DNA from: CAVOKN01 sp963696505
Lineage (GTDB): Bacteria > Pseudomonadota > Gammaproteobacteria > Burkholderiales > Rhodocyclaceae
DNA length: 64,000 bases
Assembly: GCA_963696505.1 (NCBI GenBank)
Contig: CAVOKN010000007.1
Location: 1 to 64,000 of the forward strand
Direction of reading: 5' to 3'
Each line of letters opens with the position of its first letter. The first letter of the stretch is position 1. The translations under genes were made by a program, and so were the position numbers. A model generated the notes under the pieces. The model saw only the letters and a list, made by a program, of their open reading frames with translations, had not been told where the DNA came from and made no database searches. Positions 8,386-17,796 of the stretch are shown piece by piece.

Positions 8386-9289
8386 TCACTTGCCGCGATG
8401 TTTCGCATAGTCGTTCCAGATGGCAGCGGTGTAGGCGCTCGCCATGTGGTCGAGCACGAACTCGGGTGCGATTCTGACGGCCCCCTGGTCGAGCAATGCG
8501 AACAACTGGCTGACTAAGCCGACCGATCCGATCAGTCCGGCGAAATAGCTGGCCAGGCGCGGCTGGGCCGCGCTTACGGTGCCGCGCTCCGAGATGTACA
8601 GCGGTGCCGCGACATGGGCATAGGCGAAGGGACCGAGCAGCGGCGGCGGCAGGTGGGGCACGATGTCGTTGTCGTTCAAGTAACGCCAAGAGCGCCCGGC
8701 GAACCTGGCATCGAACGCCGCCGCGAATGCCGGGTCCCCACCCGCGGCGCACCGAGAGTACATACGCCACTACTGCCGGGCCACCAGTGCGCGGCCAGCG
8801 TCGCCAGGGCGCCGCCCAGGCTGTGGCCGCAGAACCACACCGATCGCCCGCTGGCGATGGATTGCAGCCTCGCCTCGAGCGCCGGCCGGATGCGGCTGAA
8901 AGCATCCTCGAAGCCGCCATGGACGCTGCCGTGCGTCCACGCCACCGGCGGGAGGCGCAGATCGTCGAGGATATCGCCCCACTGGTCCGGCTGTGTGCCG
9001 CGAAACACCACCAGGGCCCAGTCGTCCTTCCAGGCGACGTAGCAGTTGGTGGTGCCGGCGTCGAGCCGCTGCCCCTCGAGCCCCGCCCGCTGAAAGATCG
9101 GCAGCGCGGCATCCGCCGGCCAGTAGCTCAGCAGTGCCGCTTCCGCCAGCCACCAGGCGTTGAGGCGCGTCATGCTCCGCGCGGCCGCGTCGAAGGGATG
9201 CGCCGGCGCATGCGCGAAGTGCCGGTACGACTTCTGCAACGGCGGATGAAGGGTGTGACGAGGGACGGCTTGGGACGCTTCGTTCTCAT
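8386..9289 (-). pseudogene. Class 3 lipase-like hydrolase, frameshifted
   Basis: The minus-strand frame holds NAWWLAEAALLSYW, WALVVFRGT, the nucleophile elbow GHSLGGALATLAAHW and TLGAPRVG, then breaks. Adding one G to the C-run at 8736-8739 on the plus strand restores GDPAFAAAFDARF and the C-terminal half ending at 8386, including DNDIVPHLPPPLLG with a likely catalytic Asp. A second shift near the start would connect ATG 9289 (MRTKRPKPSLVTP, after GGTGAGG) to the body. The whole matches alpha/beta-hydrolases of the class 3 lipase type. A homopolymer error is a plausible cause of the main break. Confidence 0.75.
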
Positions 9290-9599
9290 GGTCCTCACCT
9301 GGTGGCGGGTCTGCGGCCCGCGGCGGGGGCACTGCGTGGCCCTGGGCACAGGCCGCCGCTTCGGCGCTGCCTGCCGGCAGGAATCCGGGGAACCGGGCCG
9401 CCCGAGTGCACACGAGCGTCCCGGTGCTGACGACTGTATAAGACATGAGGATCGGATATGCAAGCCCGCGACCGGTGCCGGGCAGGACTGCGCCCGGCGC
9501 TAGATGCCGAAGAGCACGCCCCGGGCAGATGGCGGCGACCGGCCCGGCGCGCCGGCGCCGAAAGTCAGCCCCTGCGCAGGCCACGGGCGCGGCGCGGTT

Positions 9600-9797
9600 C
9601 TAGATCAGCGCGCCGTCGCGGCGCACCTCGCGGATACGGTGCAGGGCAATGCCGTGGGCAACGCTGTCGGCGTCGATCAGGTCGAGCAGCGTGGGATGGT
9701 GGGGATCGGTCCTGAGTTGCGGCAGCGCGACGTGGCGCAGCGTGCCGGCCACCCTGTCGAGACAGCCGATCGCGATGCGCCCCGAGCCAAAGCCGGG
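9600..9797 (-). other. In-frame coding-like extension after the exonuclease stop
   Basis: Directly after the TGA (9798-9800) of the exonuclease gene the same frame stays open for 65 codons to TAG at 9600. The text is protein-like and matches the window's codon style, for example HPTLLDLIDADSVAHGIALH and RIREVRRDGALI at the end. It has no ATG of its own. It could be the tail of the exonuclease cut off by a stop mutation, or a small gene with a rare start. Family not recognised. Confidence 0.4.
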
Positions 9798-10310
9798 TCA
9801 GGAGCACCGCTCCAGATACCGCCACACATGCCGGCAGGCGATCGTGTCGCCCAGGGCACGGTGCCATTCGATGTCGGCATCGAATCCCGTGGCTCGGGCT
9901 GCCACGTGAAGCTTGTGCCAGCGCGGGTTGCCGTAGCGATGGCTCCGATCGCCCTTCCACTGCGCATAGCGCAGCATCGCGCATTCCACCCGCGAGGCGC
10001 TGAACAAGGCCTCGGGGAAGAACTGCAGGTCGAAGGCCGCGTTGTAGATGACCACCAGGCAGTCCCGAACCGCGTCGGCGACGGTTGGCAGCAGCGTTTC
10101 AAGTGTCGGCGCTTGTGCGACCATCGACGGCGATATGCCGTGGATACGTTGCGCTGCGGGCCAGGATCTTTGTCGTGTGGGGCGCACCAGCTGATTGACC
10201 AGGGGCCGGCCGCGGTTGTCGAGGATCGCCAGCTCGACGATCTCGTCGGTACCGCCGGCGTAGCGCCCGCATAAGCCGGTGGTTTCGGTGTCGAGGAATA
10301 CCGTTCTCAT
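9798..10310 (-). CDS. DnaQ-like 3'-5' exonuclease (DEDDh)
   Basis: A 170-aa product starting MRTVFLDTETTG, which is the ExoI motif with the metal ligands Asp7 and Glu9. RIHGIS, the ExoII segment VIYNAAFDLQFF and a closing H-RALGD ExoIII-like stretch follow, so the DEDDh set is complete. Likely a stand-alone exonuclease of the DnaQ/RNase T type acting on DNA or RNA ends. An upstream in-frame start would add 13 unlikely residues, so the ATG at 10308-10310 is chosen. The frame continues past its TGA for 65 codons (see the next entry leftward). Confidence 0.8.
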   Translation of the reverse strand: MRTVFLDTETTGLCGRYAGGTDEIVELAILDNRGRPLVNQLVRPTRQRSWPAAQRIHGISPSMVAQAPTLETLLPTVADAVRDCLVVIYNAAFDLQFFPEALFSASRVECAMLRYAQWKGDRSHRYGNPRWHKLHVAARATGFDADIEWHRALGDTIACRHVWRYLERCS

Positions 10311-10616
10311 CGTGGCTTGACGGTCACGCGAGGTACTCTGTCCGCGCAATCAGCACAAGCGGCCCCGGATGGGCATGGTGATGGGCTCCGGCAGCCGGCA
10401 GGAATGGCACAGATTGGCCGCAACCGTCGATCATCGGACCCGCTGGCGATGCGCGGTCATTGTCGCCAGCGCTCGACGTGCAGCTTCCTCGTCATCGATC
10501 GTCGGCGACTTCTCGTACTGGACCGCCATCAGTCTATCCGCTTCACGCCGATCGCTGGTGCAGGCCGCAATCAGCCGATCCTTGGCGGACAACTCGTGAT
10601 GAACGAAATCCGGCGC
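10311..10616. other. Short gap with one possible small minus-strand frame
   Basis: The minus strand is open from about 10613 to TGA at 10431 and reads hydrophilic, protein-like text (SAKDRLIAACTSDRREADRL, EEAARRALATM). There is no ATG start, only a TTG. It may be a small gene, a gene fragment, or chance. Nothing else is seen. Confidence 0.3.
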
Positions 10617-11783
10617 CTAGCGTGACCTGAAGGCGGGCTCGCGCGGTTCACGGTCTATCGAGGACAGGTCTGTCCATGCACGTTCTCTGCGCGACTGTCG
10701 GACAGTCCGCAATCCGAGAAGAATGACCCAGATCGACAACAGGGCACCTGCCCACTGCCATACGGAGATCCGCAGGAGAAACTGCCTGAGCGGCGCAGGC
10801 ACCTCGATATAGATGCTCGGTCCGTCTGGGGAAGACGTTCTCCCCGAATCCGACGCTGCTCCTCGGACCGTCGGCGCGCTGTGCGCCGATTGTGTTGACC
10901 GCCCGAATCCCGGAACCTGACCCGGCGAGGCGTAGTCGGCCTTGGCGAGCATGCCGAACTCGGGCGAGAAGGCCACCGGCGGATTGCCCACGTGGAACTG
11001 GAACGGGACCGACACGACGGCAAAGCCGTCACCCGTTCGTTGCACCGTCTGCACCGCAAAGTGCAGGTGAGGACCCGACGAGTATCCGGTGCTGCCGGCC
11101 AGCCCGATTTCTGTGCCGACCGCTACGCGCTGCCCGGCGTAGACAAACACCCCACCGTGGGCGAGGTGCGCGTAATTGGCGATCGTGCCGTCGTGATGCA
11201 GGATGCGAACGTGATTGGCCTTGGGCAGGAGGTCCGGATTCTGGCCGCCGTAGGTTTGACCGGCTTCCGTCTCGATGACGATTCCGTCGCGCGCGGCGAC
11301 CACTGGGGTTCCTTCGGGAAGCTGAACGTCTACGGCATACGCGCTCTCGGCGCTGTCGTGGGTGGTAATCGGGCCACCGGGGGATTGACCAAGCCGATGC
11401 GTCTGGCCGTCCTTGTAGGGAAGCCGGTAGGTGGCGTCCGGGTGATGTTCGGCGTTGAAGTCGCCCAGAATCCAGGTCGCCTGCGTGCGGAAGGTATAGC
11501 TCATGCGCGCGATGGCGGCGTGCACCCGGCCGAGAAACAGTTCGCCCTTGGGCGGGACCACCGCATAGACGGGGAAGGTGCGATCGGTCTCGATGTTGTT
11601 GGCGTCCGGTATGGAAACCTTCACCGACACAGGCGCCGGCCCGTTGTTGCGAGCCACAAGGAGATGCTCGTCACCCGATCGTTCTGTCTGCACCGTGAAG
11701 GGGTAAGTCGAGTCAGCCGGGAACGCAGGCTCCGCGATCAGTGCCAGCGCCGTGAGAAGCACACGTAGGCATGCGGTTTGCAT
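10617..11783 (-). CDS. M23-family metallopeptidase, exported and C-terminally anchored
   Basis: A 388-aa product from ATG 11783, which opens a clean signal peptide (MQTACLRVLLTALALIAEPA). An N-terminal beta domain is followed by the LytM core at about residues 125-260: THDSAESAYAVDV, PEGTPVVAARDGIV, and GPHLHF giving the HxH ligand pair. A transmembrane helix (WAGALLSIWVILLGL) lies near the C-terminus. The protein should act in the periplasm on peptidoglycan cross-links. An in-frame ATG at 11852 overlaps the NYN gene stop (ATGA), so translational coupling and a longer leader are possible. Confidence 0.8.
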   Translation of the reverse strand: MQTACLRVLLTALALIAEPAFPADSTYPFTVQTERSGDEHLLVARNNGPAPVSVKVSIPDANNIETDRTFPVYAVVPPKGELFLGRVHAAIARMSYTFRTQATWILGDFNAEHHPDATYRLPYKDGQTHRLGQSPGGPITTHDSAESAYAVDVQLPEGTPVVAARDGIVIETEAGQTYGGQNPDLLPKANHVRILHHDGTIANYAHLAHGGVFVYAGQRVAVGTEIGLAGSTGYSSGPHLHFAVQTVQRTGDGFAVVSVPFQFHVGNPPVAFSPEFGMLAKADYASPGQVPGFGRSTQSAHSAPTVRGAASDSGRTSSPDGPSIYIEVPAPLRQFLLRISVWQWAGALLSIWVILLGLRTVRQSRRERAWTDLSSIDREPREPAFRSR

Positions 11784-11848
11784 CGAATCTTGGGCAGCCC
11801 GGAAAGACTTGGCAGCCAAGATTCCTGACACCCCGGGTTTCGTCAGCG

Positions 11849-12676
11849 TCATGCGCGGGCGCCGGGCTTCGCCCGGACGTACATATCCTTGTAGTTCGAT
11901 CCAGGCGCTGCCCGCTCCTCCAATTCAAAGAGGTCTCCCCGCGCCCGCACCAGGTCGCTCAGTTTCCGGTACCCATACAGCCGCGAATCAAACCCCGATT
12001 GCAGCTTCGTAAGGAAGCTGCCGAAGGTTCCAAGGTGCGCCCACCCCGAATCGTCGCTGGACTGATCGAGCGCCTGGAGGATGAAGTCGATCGGAATGGG
12101 TTTCTTGGGCGCCTCGGCGGTTGCGGCACCACCCTGGGCGTCCGGATGAGTCTGATTGGAACGGCCAGGATCCGGCGTTGCGGCAGTGAGCGGTTCCTCG
12201 ACTACGGGCCGCAGGACTTCCGTGTAGATGAACTTGTGGCACGCGTTGCGGAACGCTTCGGGCGTCTTGTGTTCGCCAAATCCCAGCACGGTGAGGCCTT
12301 CCTCCCGCAGTCTCATGGCGAGACCTGTGAAGTCGCTATCGCTGGACACCAGGCAGAATCCGTCGAACCGTCGGGTATAGAGAAGATCCATCGCATCGAT
12401 GATGAGCATGCTGTCGGTTGCGTTCTTGCCCGTCGTGTAGGCGAACTGCTGCACAGGCTTGATCGAATGCTTGTTCAGCACCTTCTTCCACTGGGAACTT
12501 GACTGGGAGGTGAAATCGCCATAGATGCGTCTGACCGTCGCTTCGCCGTAACGCGCGACCTCGGCCAACAGGCCGTCGATGACCAGGGCCTGGGCGTTGT
12601 CGGCGTCGATAAGGACCGCAAGCCGCAGGGACGGCGCTTCGGATTCGATCTTGGCAATCAGTCTTGGAGTGGCCAT
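11849..12676 (-). CDS. NYN (LabA/PIN-like) domain protein with LOTUS/OST-HTH domain
   Basis: 275 aa. The N-terminal NYN nuclease-like domain (about 18-155) has acidic residues at the expected places: Asp24 and Asp26 in AVLIDADNAQ, Asp88 in NATDSM, and Asp113/Asp115 in VSSDSDF. A linker rich in Pro, Ala and Thr follows, then a C-terminal OST-HTH/LOTUS-like segment (IDFILQALDQSSDDSGWAHL, YGYRKLSDLVRAR, LFELEE) at about 195-265. This domain pair is common in bacteria and is thought to act on RNA. Its stop overlaps an upstream ATG of the M23 peptidase gene, so they may be co-transcribed. Confidence 0.85.
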   Translation of the reverse strand: MATPRLIAKIESEAPSLRLAVLIDADNAQALVIDGLLAEVARYGEATVRRIYGDFTSQSSSQWKKVLNKHSIKPVQQFAYTTGKNATDSMLIIDAMDLLYTRRFDGFCLVSSDSDFTGLAMRLREEGLTVLGFGEHKTPEAFRNACHKFIYTEVLRPVVEEPLTAATPDPGRSNQTHPDAQGGAATAEAPKKPIPIDFILQALDQSSDDSGWAHLGTFGSFLTKLQSGFDSRLYGYRKLSDLVRARGDLFELEERAAPGSNYKDMYVRAKPGARA

Positions 12677-12915
12677 GCGTACGACATCCTTTTCGGAAAA
12701 AGGTGGGGATTGATCATCTTGTCATTACCTGGACGCCGGCCGTGCGCAAGCGCTGCGTGGCTGAGGCTAAACCAGCATTCGGGCCGATCTCGGGTCAAGC
12801 GCACGCCAGCGCCACGCTACCCAACCCAGGTGGACGGCACTTTGGACTCGTGAGTTGAGCCGCTGAAGACTGCGGGGTTCGCGCGGAACGTCCGGATCAC
12901 GGGCAGCGTCCGCCG

Positions 12916-13737
12916 CTACCGCGCGTTGGGCGTCCGGTCGAGCAAGGCCTTCAGCGCGTCATCGTCCTGTCTCGATCGCCTCGCGGCATTCGATCGATCG
13001 ACACGCGGAGCGACTTGGCCGATCCACCGCCCGTCCGGCGTCCAGTAGCCGCCATCACCCGAATTCACCATCGCAAAGACCTCCATGGTTGCGGTCAGGC
13101 AGCGCTCGCAGGCGCAGGGCTTGCGCGCCAGCGCCAGGTAGCGGGGGCGACCATGGTCCGCGAAGTCCGCGATGGCCTGATCGACACACCGGGCGAACTC
13201 GTCGGCACCCAAAGTTCGCGCGAGGCAGCGAAAGTAGGCGGGAAACACGGCTCGCCCGGTGACGCCAAGCTGCCAGGCGCCGGCTTCGTCCGCGAAGAAG
13301 ACCACGTCGTCGGGCGCTTCGTCGATATGACGCAGGAGCCCGAAGAGCAGTTCGAAGGCTGTGCGAACGGTATCCGATGGCGCGGCGTCAGCGGCACGCA
13401 CGCATTTTGCGCTCAGCCGGTTGAATTCGGCGATGAAGGCGTCGGTGCCGGCGCAGCGCTGCGTGACGTTGCGCGACGTGACACAGAAGTCCTCGAAGTA
13501 CTTTCCGGCCCGCGCGGCGGCATGGAATTTCTGCACATCGCTCAGCAACGGAGTATGCGTACGCGTCAGTGCGTCGATTCGCATGAAATCCCCCAGGAGG
13601 GCGCCCAGTCGGGCCCGGGGAACGAGTTCGGCGGCGCGCTCGGCGATGATGAGAAGATCGCCGCGGGGCAGCGTGCGCAAGGCGCTGCGCAAGGATGCGA
13701 GATCGGCGGGTGTGTCGTGTGAGACGTGATCCGTCAT
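12916..13737 (-). CDS. Conserved hypothetical, 273 aa, Cys motif
   Basis: Starts MTDHVSHDTPADLASLRSAL. Mostly helical, no signal peptide or membrane segments. A C-x-C-x2-C cluster (Cys208, Cys210, Cys213 in KPCACERC) could bind metal. WTPDGRWIGQVAPRV near the end may be a small beta element. It follows the HExxH gene by 22 bases in the same orientation, so the two likely form an operon divergent from the gp3/SbcDC operon. I do not recognise the family. Confidence 0.6.
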   Translation of the reverse strand: MTDHVSHDTPADLASLRSALRTLPRGDLLIIAERAAELVPRARLGALLGDFMRIDALTRTHTPLLSDVQKFHAAARAGKYFEDFCVTSRNVTQRCAGTDAFIAEFNRLSAKCVRAADAAPSDTVRTAFELLFGLLRHIDEAPDDVVFFADEAGAWQLGVTGRAVFPAYFRCLARTLGADEFARCVDQAIADFADHGRPRYLALARKPCACERCLTATMEVFAMVNSGDGGYWTPDGRWIGQVAPRVDRSNAARRSRQDDDALKALLDRTPNAR

Positions 13738-13759
13738 CGCTGTACCTGTTCGGCGTGTT

Positions 13760-14620
13760 TCACCTGGCATTGGCCCGGGCCAGGGGGCGCGCCGGCGCTG
13801 CGGGCGCGCAGCGCGCGAGGATGGCCTTCCAGCCGTTGCGGGCAGCGATGGCCTCACGCAGGATGGCGTAGTACTCGGCGGCGTCCACGCGCGCATCCGG
13901 TGGCGGCGGAGCCTGTTCGTGCTCATCGAGCAGCCTGCGTCGGGACCGCGGGCTATCGCCCAGTGCCTGAATGCGGCTGAATGCCTCGCAGGCGTAGGCG
14001 AAGGTTTCTCGCTTGCTGAAGTCGATCTCCAGCAACCATTCGCGCCGACGGGTTCCTCGCAGACCGATGCTTGCACGTTTGCAGTTGTGGAAGATGTGCG
14101 CGGCCTCGTGAACCACGAAATCGTCGAACCGACCCGCCGCGCTGAAATACTCGGGCGAGACATAGCAGCGGGTCCCATCGCTCAGCCCCACGAGGCAGGG
14201 CGCGTCTTCGGCAAGCCGCGGCACCCCACAGCCCTCAAGATACAGGTTGGCGATGTCCCAGGCGGTGCCAGGCCAAGGCATGCGCTCGATCGCCGTATCC
14301 ACGGTGGCCGGGGTGAGAAAGACCAGCGAGTTGCCCAGCACGTCGAGCACGGCTTCCTGCTCGACGCGCGCAAACAGCCCCCGCACCATGGGGGCGAGCT
14401 TCGCGCGGGCGAAGGCCACGACGTCCAGGTCGGCCAGTTGCACGGGCAGGGTGGCGTGGCGTGCGCGGGCGTGGACCGCATCGATCAGTGCATTGCGTAG
14501 CGCCGCATGGGCGTTGCGGCTGCAGGCAGCGAAATCCTCCCCAGGCCAGAGCGCGAAGTCCATGTCGAATCGGCCGGTGCGCAGGAAGTGCTCGATCGCG
14601 TCGTCGCGGGATGAGCCCAT
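13760..14620 (-). CDS. HExxH-containing protein, putative zinc peptidase
   Basis: 286 aa without signal peptide. DDFVVHEAAHIFHNCK places a zincin-type HExxH at His171-Glu172-His175, with Glu206 in KRETFAYACEAF as a plausible third ligand. Upstream helices are unassigned. The motif and its helix-forming surroundings favour a true metal site. Length and layout do not match a peptidase family I can name. It is first in a two-gene minus-strand operon and faces away from the gp3/SbcDC operon across a 317-base gap. Substrate unknown. Confidence 0.6.
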   Translation of the reverse strand: MGSSRDDAIEHFLRTGRFDMDFALWPGEDFAACSRNAHAALRNALIDAVHARARHATLPVQLADLDVVAFARAKLAPMVRGLFARVEQEAVLDVLGNSLVFLTPATVDTAIERMPWPGTAWDIANLYLEGCGVPRLAEDAPCLVGLSDGTRCYVSPEYFSAAGRFDDFVVHEAAHIFHNCKRASIGLRGTRRREWLLEIDFSKRETFAYACEAFSRIQALGDSPRSRRRLLDEHEQAPPPPDARVDAAEYYAILREAIAARNGWKAILARCAPAAPARPLARANAR

Positions 14621-14937
14621 GGTGTCGGTCCGCCGCAGGGGCAGGGGCGTGGGAGAGTCACCATTTCAGCACACGTCTGGATGCCGCGGTTGAGTCCGGC
14701 CTCGTCCGTGGCCGTGTGGACGCCACTGTGCACCGGCGTGCGGGCGCTGCGATGTTGACGTTTCGGGCGTCGTCTTGCCGGGCGGCGCGTCACGTCGATG
14801 CTTGAGTAGAGCGTGCTGCCTTGACACGGGCGATTGCGGGGCGTGGCGCTGAGCCCCGAGGGCGCGGCAAGCGGACTTGAACGGCACAGAACAGGGGAGA
14901 TGATGATCCTGCGAGACCCATCGACAGGAGCCCCGAC
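14621..14937. other. Divergent intergenic region
   Basis: This 317-base gap separates the HExxH gene (leftward) from the gp3-like gene (rightward), so it should hold both promoters. I see no strong consensus promoter, operator palindrome or terminator by eye. The rightward gene has GGAG a few bases before its ATG. Confidence 0.4.
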
Positions 14938-16387
14938 ATGAACCACTCCGTATCAACGATCAACGGCACCCCGACCGCGCTGCCCACCGTGCTCGGGCAG
15001 CGTGCCATCCGCATCTGCACCGGCGGCAAGATCCGCGCGGGCATCAAGGTGCTCACCCGTGCCGCCGCGAGCCACCCCCGGGCGCAGGCCATCTATGAGC
15101 AGGGGGTGACGCTGAACAAGTCCTTCGAGCAGATCGAGCGCGAGATCGCCGAGGCGCTGCCGGAACTCAAGGCGCCGCTGGTGCCGAAGAACGTGCCCTG
15201 GTTTACCGTGCGCCCGGACGACTTCCCCAACCCGCAGATCGCCCACCAGATCCTGGAATCCTTCGGCGAGGATCGGGGCGACGGGGTGCGCCGGCTCTAT
15301 CGCATTCCGGTGGTGTTCCCCGCCGACCAGTGGCAGAGCGTGATGCCGCACGAACTGGTCGCCTGGGGGGCGAACGAACGCAGGTTCTGGTCGGAATACT
15401 CCCCCGACGGGCGGGTGCGCACCTGCAAGTGCTACGCGCCGGTGCCGAAGGATGCCACGGGCAAGCGCGCGATCCGCGTGTTCGGCGGGCGCAAGAGCGT
15501 GCTGCGCCCCGACAACGGCGGCCTGTGCGAACCGGAATGCTGCCGCGAATACCAGACGCGCCAGTGCAACCTCTCGGGCCGGTTCCTCTTCTACATCCCC
15601 GGCATCCGATCGATCGATGCGTTCGAGCTTGCCACCAACAGCTTCTACGCGATGAACGCGGCGATCCAGAAGTTCGAGACGATCGCCTTCATGCGCGGCG
15701 GGCGGCTCTCCGGTTTCCTGGACGCCAATCGGACCCCGTTCTACCTCACCAAGAAGCTCACCGAGGTCCCGCACATCGACGAGGAGGGGCGCGCGGTGCG
15801 GGTGAAGCACTGGCTCATCGAACTCGAAGCGCCGGTCGATGTGACGGCGCTGCTGCGGGCCAACGAAGACGAGGACACGCTCATCGCCCGCGCCGATCAT
15901 GCCGTGCGGATCCTGGAAGGCACCACCGGGACGGACGACGGCGGCGAAGCGTTGGGCGGTGAGGCGCTGGCCGGCGAGGCGGCTGCCGCTGCTCGCCGGT
16001 GCGCGACAGACCGCACCGGCCGAGGACACTGCAGTGCTGCGTGGCAGGAGGCCGCCTGCGCGCCGGCCCTCGCGACCGAGGACGGGGGCCCCGCCCCTGA
16101 GCCCCAGGCACCGAGTCCGTCGGTTCGCGCGCGCGCGCCGGCCAGCGCGCTGAGCGTGCCGAGCCTCGACGAGGTGGCCGCGCTGCTGACCGAGATCGGC
16201 GTGGACCCCGTGCGCTACACGCGCTACGCCGACCAAGCGTTGGGGCAGCGGCTGGAAGCTCAATGCCGGTGGGCGCCGCCGCGCGCTGGAGGAGATCGGC
16301 AGCTTCCGCGATGACCCGGCGGGTCTGAGCGCGAAGATCGAGGCGCACGTCGATGTCGCTGGCCTGATCACGGGGGATCGCAGATGA
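14938..16387 (+). CDS. Gp3/RDF-like putative metal-binding protein, late frameshift
   Basis: About 480 aa. Residues 80-230 carry the features of phage-type gp3 (recombination directionality factor-like) proteins often annotated as hydrolase or metal-binding: TVRPDDFPNP, a Cys set (Cys163, Cys165, Cys197, Cys201, Cys202, Cys210) likely to bind zinc, and LSGRFLFYIPGI. FELATNSFYAMNAAI then fits the family's C-terminal core. A low-complexity Ala/Pro linker follows at about 330-400. As given the frame ends at 16314. A one-base shift near 16256 restores RRRALEEIGSFRDD and a stop at 16385-16387 that overlaps the next ATG (ATGA). RBS GGAG precedes the start. First gene of the operon. Confidence 0.7.
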
Positions 16388-17753
16388 CGACGATCCGCAT
16401 TGGACATTTCTCCGACCTGCACTACGCGGGCGGTGCCACCCTCGACGAGGTCGAGCGCTGCTTCGCGCTTTGCGGTGGACGAGGCGATCCGCCGGGGTGT
16501 GCAGTGCGCCGTGATCTCGGGCGACGCGACGGATCATGCGCTGGACATGCACGCCCCCGCGGTCGAGGCCCTGGCGCGCAACGTGCGCCGGCTGGCCGAA
16601 CACTGCCCGGTCCTGCTGCTCCAGGGAACGTTCTCCCACGAGCCGCCGGGCACGCTCAACGTCTTGCGGCTGCTCGGCGGGCGCTATCCCGTTCACGTAT
16701 CGGACCGGATCGAGCAGGTGGCGCTGTTGCCCGGTGGCGCCTGGCTTTCCTCGGACGGATGGCGTTTCGATAGCGCCGCCCGCAGGTGCGCTCGCGCTCT
16801 TCTCCTGCGTGCCCACGGTGAACAAGGCCGTCGTGGCCGCGGCCGTGGGGGCCGCCGAGGCGGCCGCGGCGCTCGGCGAGCAGTTGTCGGTGCTGCTGCG
16901 CGGTTTCTCGCCGTCGAATGAGGCGGCCCGCCAGGCGGGCGTGCCCACGATCGGGGTGTCGCACGGCACGGTCCATGGCTGCCTCACCGAGCACGGGGTG
17001 CCCATGGCGGGGTTCGACCACGAATTCACCACCGGGGCGTTGTTCGCCGCCGCGGCCAGCGCCTTCCTGCTCGGCCACATCCACCGGCATCAGGCGTGGG
17101 AGTGCGACGCGCGGGTGATCGCCTACGCCGGCTCGATCGGGCGGCTGCATTACGGCGAGGAGGGCGAGAAGGGTTTTCTGGTCTGGGAGGTGGGCCACGC
17201 CCACGCACGCTTCACCCTGGTGCCCACCCCGGCCAGGCGCACCGTCGAGTTGAGCTTCGAGGGCATGCCTGACCTGGACACCCTTCGCGCCCAGGCGGCA
17301 ACACTCGATCTGGAGGGCGCGTTCGTGCGGGTGCGCTGGACGGTGCCGGAGGAGGATCGTCACCAGATCGACCGCGCGGCGATCGAGGCGATCTTCGGGC
17401 GCGCCGCGCAGGTGAAGCTGGAGGGGCGCGTCATCCCCGTGGTGAGGACGCGCGCGGCGGGCATCTCGCAGGCGAGCACGGTGGCCGCGAAGCTTGCGGC
17501 CTGGGCGCAGGCGACGCAGGCCCAGGTGCCGCCGCTGCTCGCGTGCCTGGAGGCGCTCCAGTGCGCAAGCCCCGAGGAGATTGCCACGCGCATTCTGGCG
17601 GGCATCGAGGAGGAGGGTGGCCTCGACCCAGGGGCGAGCCGCCGCCGCCGGTCGGTCCCGATTCGGCGGCTGCAGATCCGGGCGAGGGCTCCGGGTGCTT
17701 CCAGCGGACTTGCAGCGACACGGCATGCCTTGAGACTGAAGCGGCTGGGATGA
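16384..17753 (+). CDS. SbcD-like nuclease (calcineurin phosphoesterase), two frameshifts
   Basis: Three frames combine to one protein of about 456 aa. MTTIRIGHFSDLHYAGG gives DxH; a shift near 16466 leads to VISGDATDHALD (GDxxD); LLLQGTFSHE stands for the GNHD motif; a shift near 16780 leads to SFLLGHIHRHQ-type text (FLLGHIHRHQ) with the HxH ligands. The rest is a capping or partner-binding domain with a Pro/Arg-rich tail. The manganese-site motifs match SbcD/Mre11 exonucleases. Its partner ATPase follows after 43 bases. As written the gene is broken; whether the shifts are real is undecided. Confidence 0.75.
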
Positions 17754-17796
17754 CGAACTGAGCGAACTGAGCGAACCGAGCAGGAGAACTGGCACC

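Noticed and set aside
14953..17080. Long minus-strand open frames opposite the gp3-like and SbcD-like genes
   Set aside because: Antisense shadows: Arg/His/Gly-rich text with no motifs, while the plus strand shows coherent family signatures.
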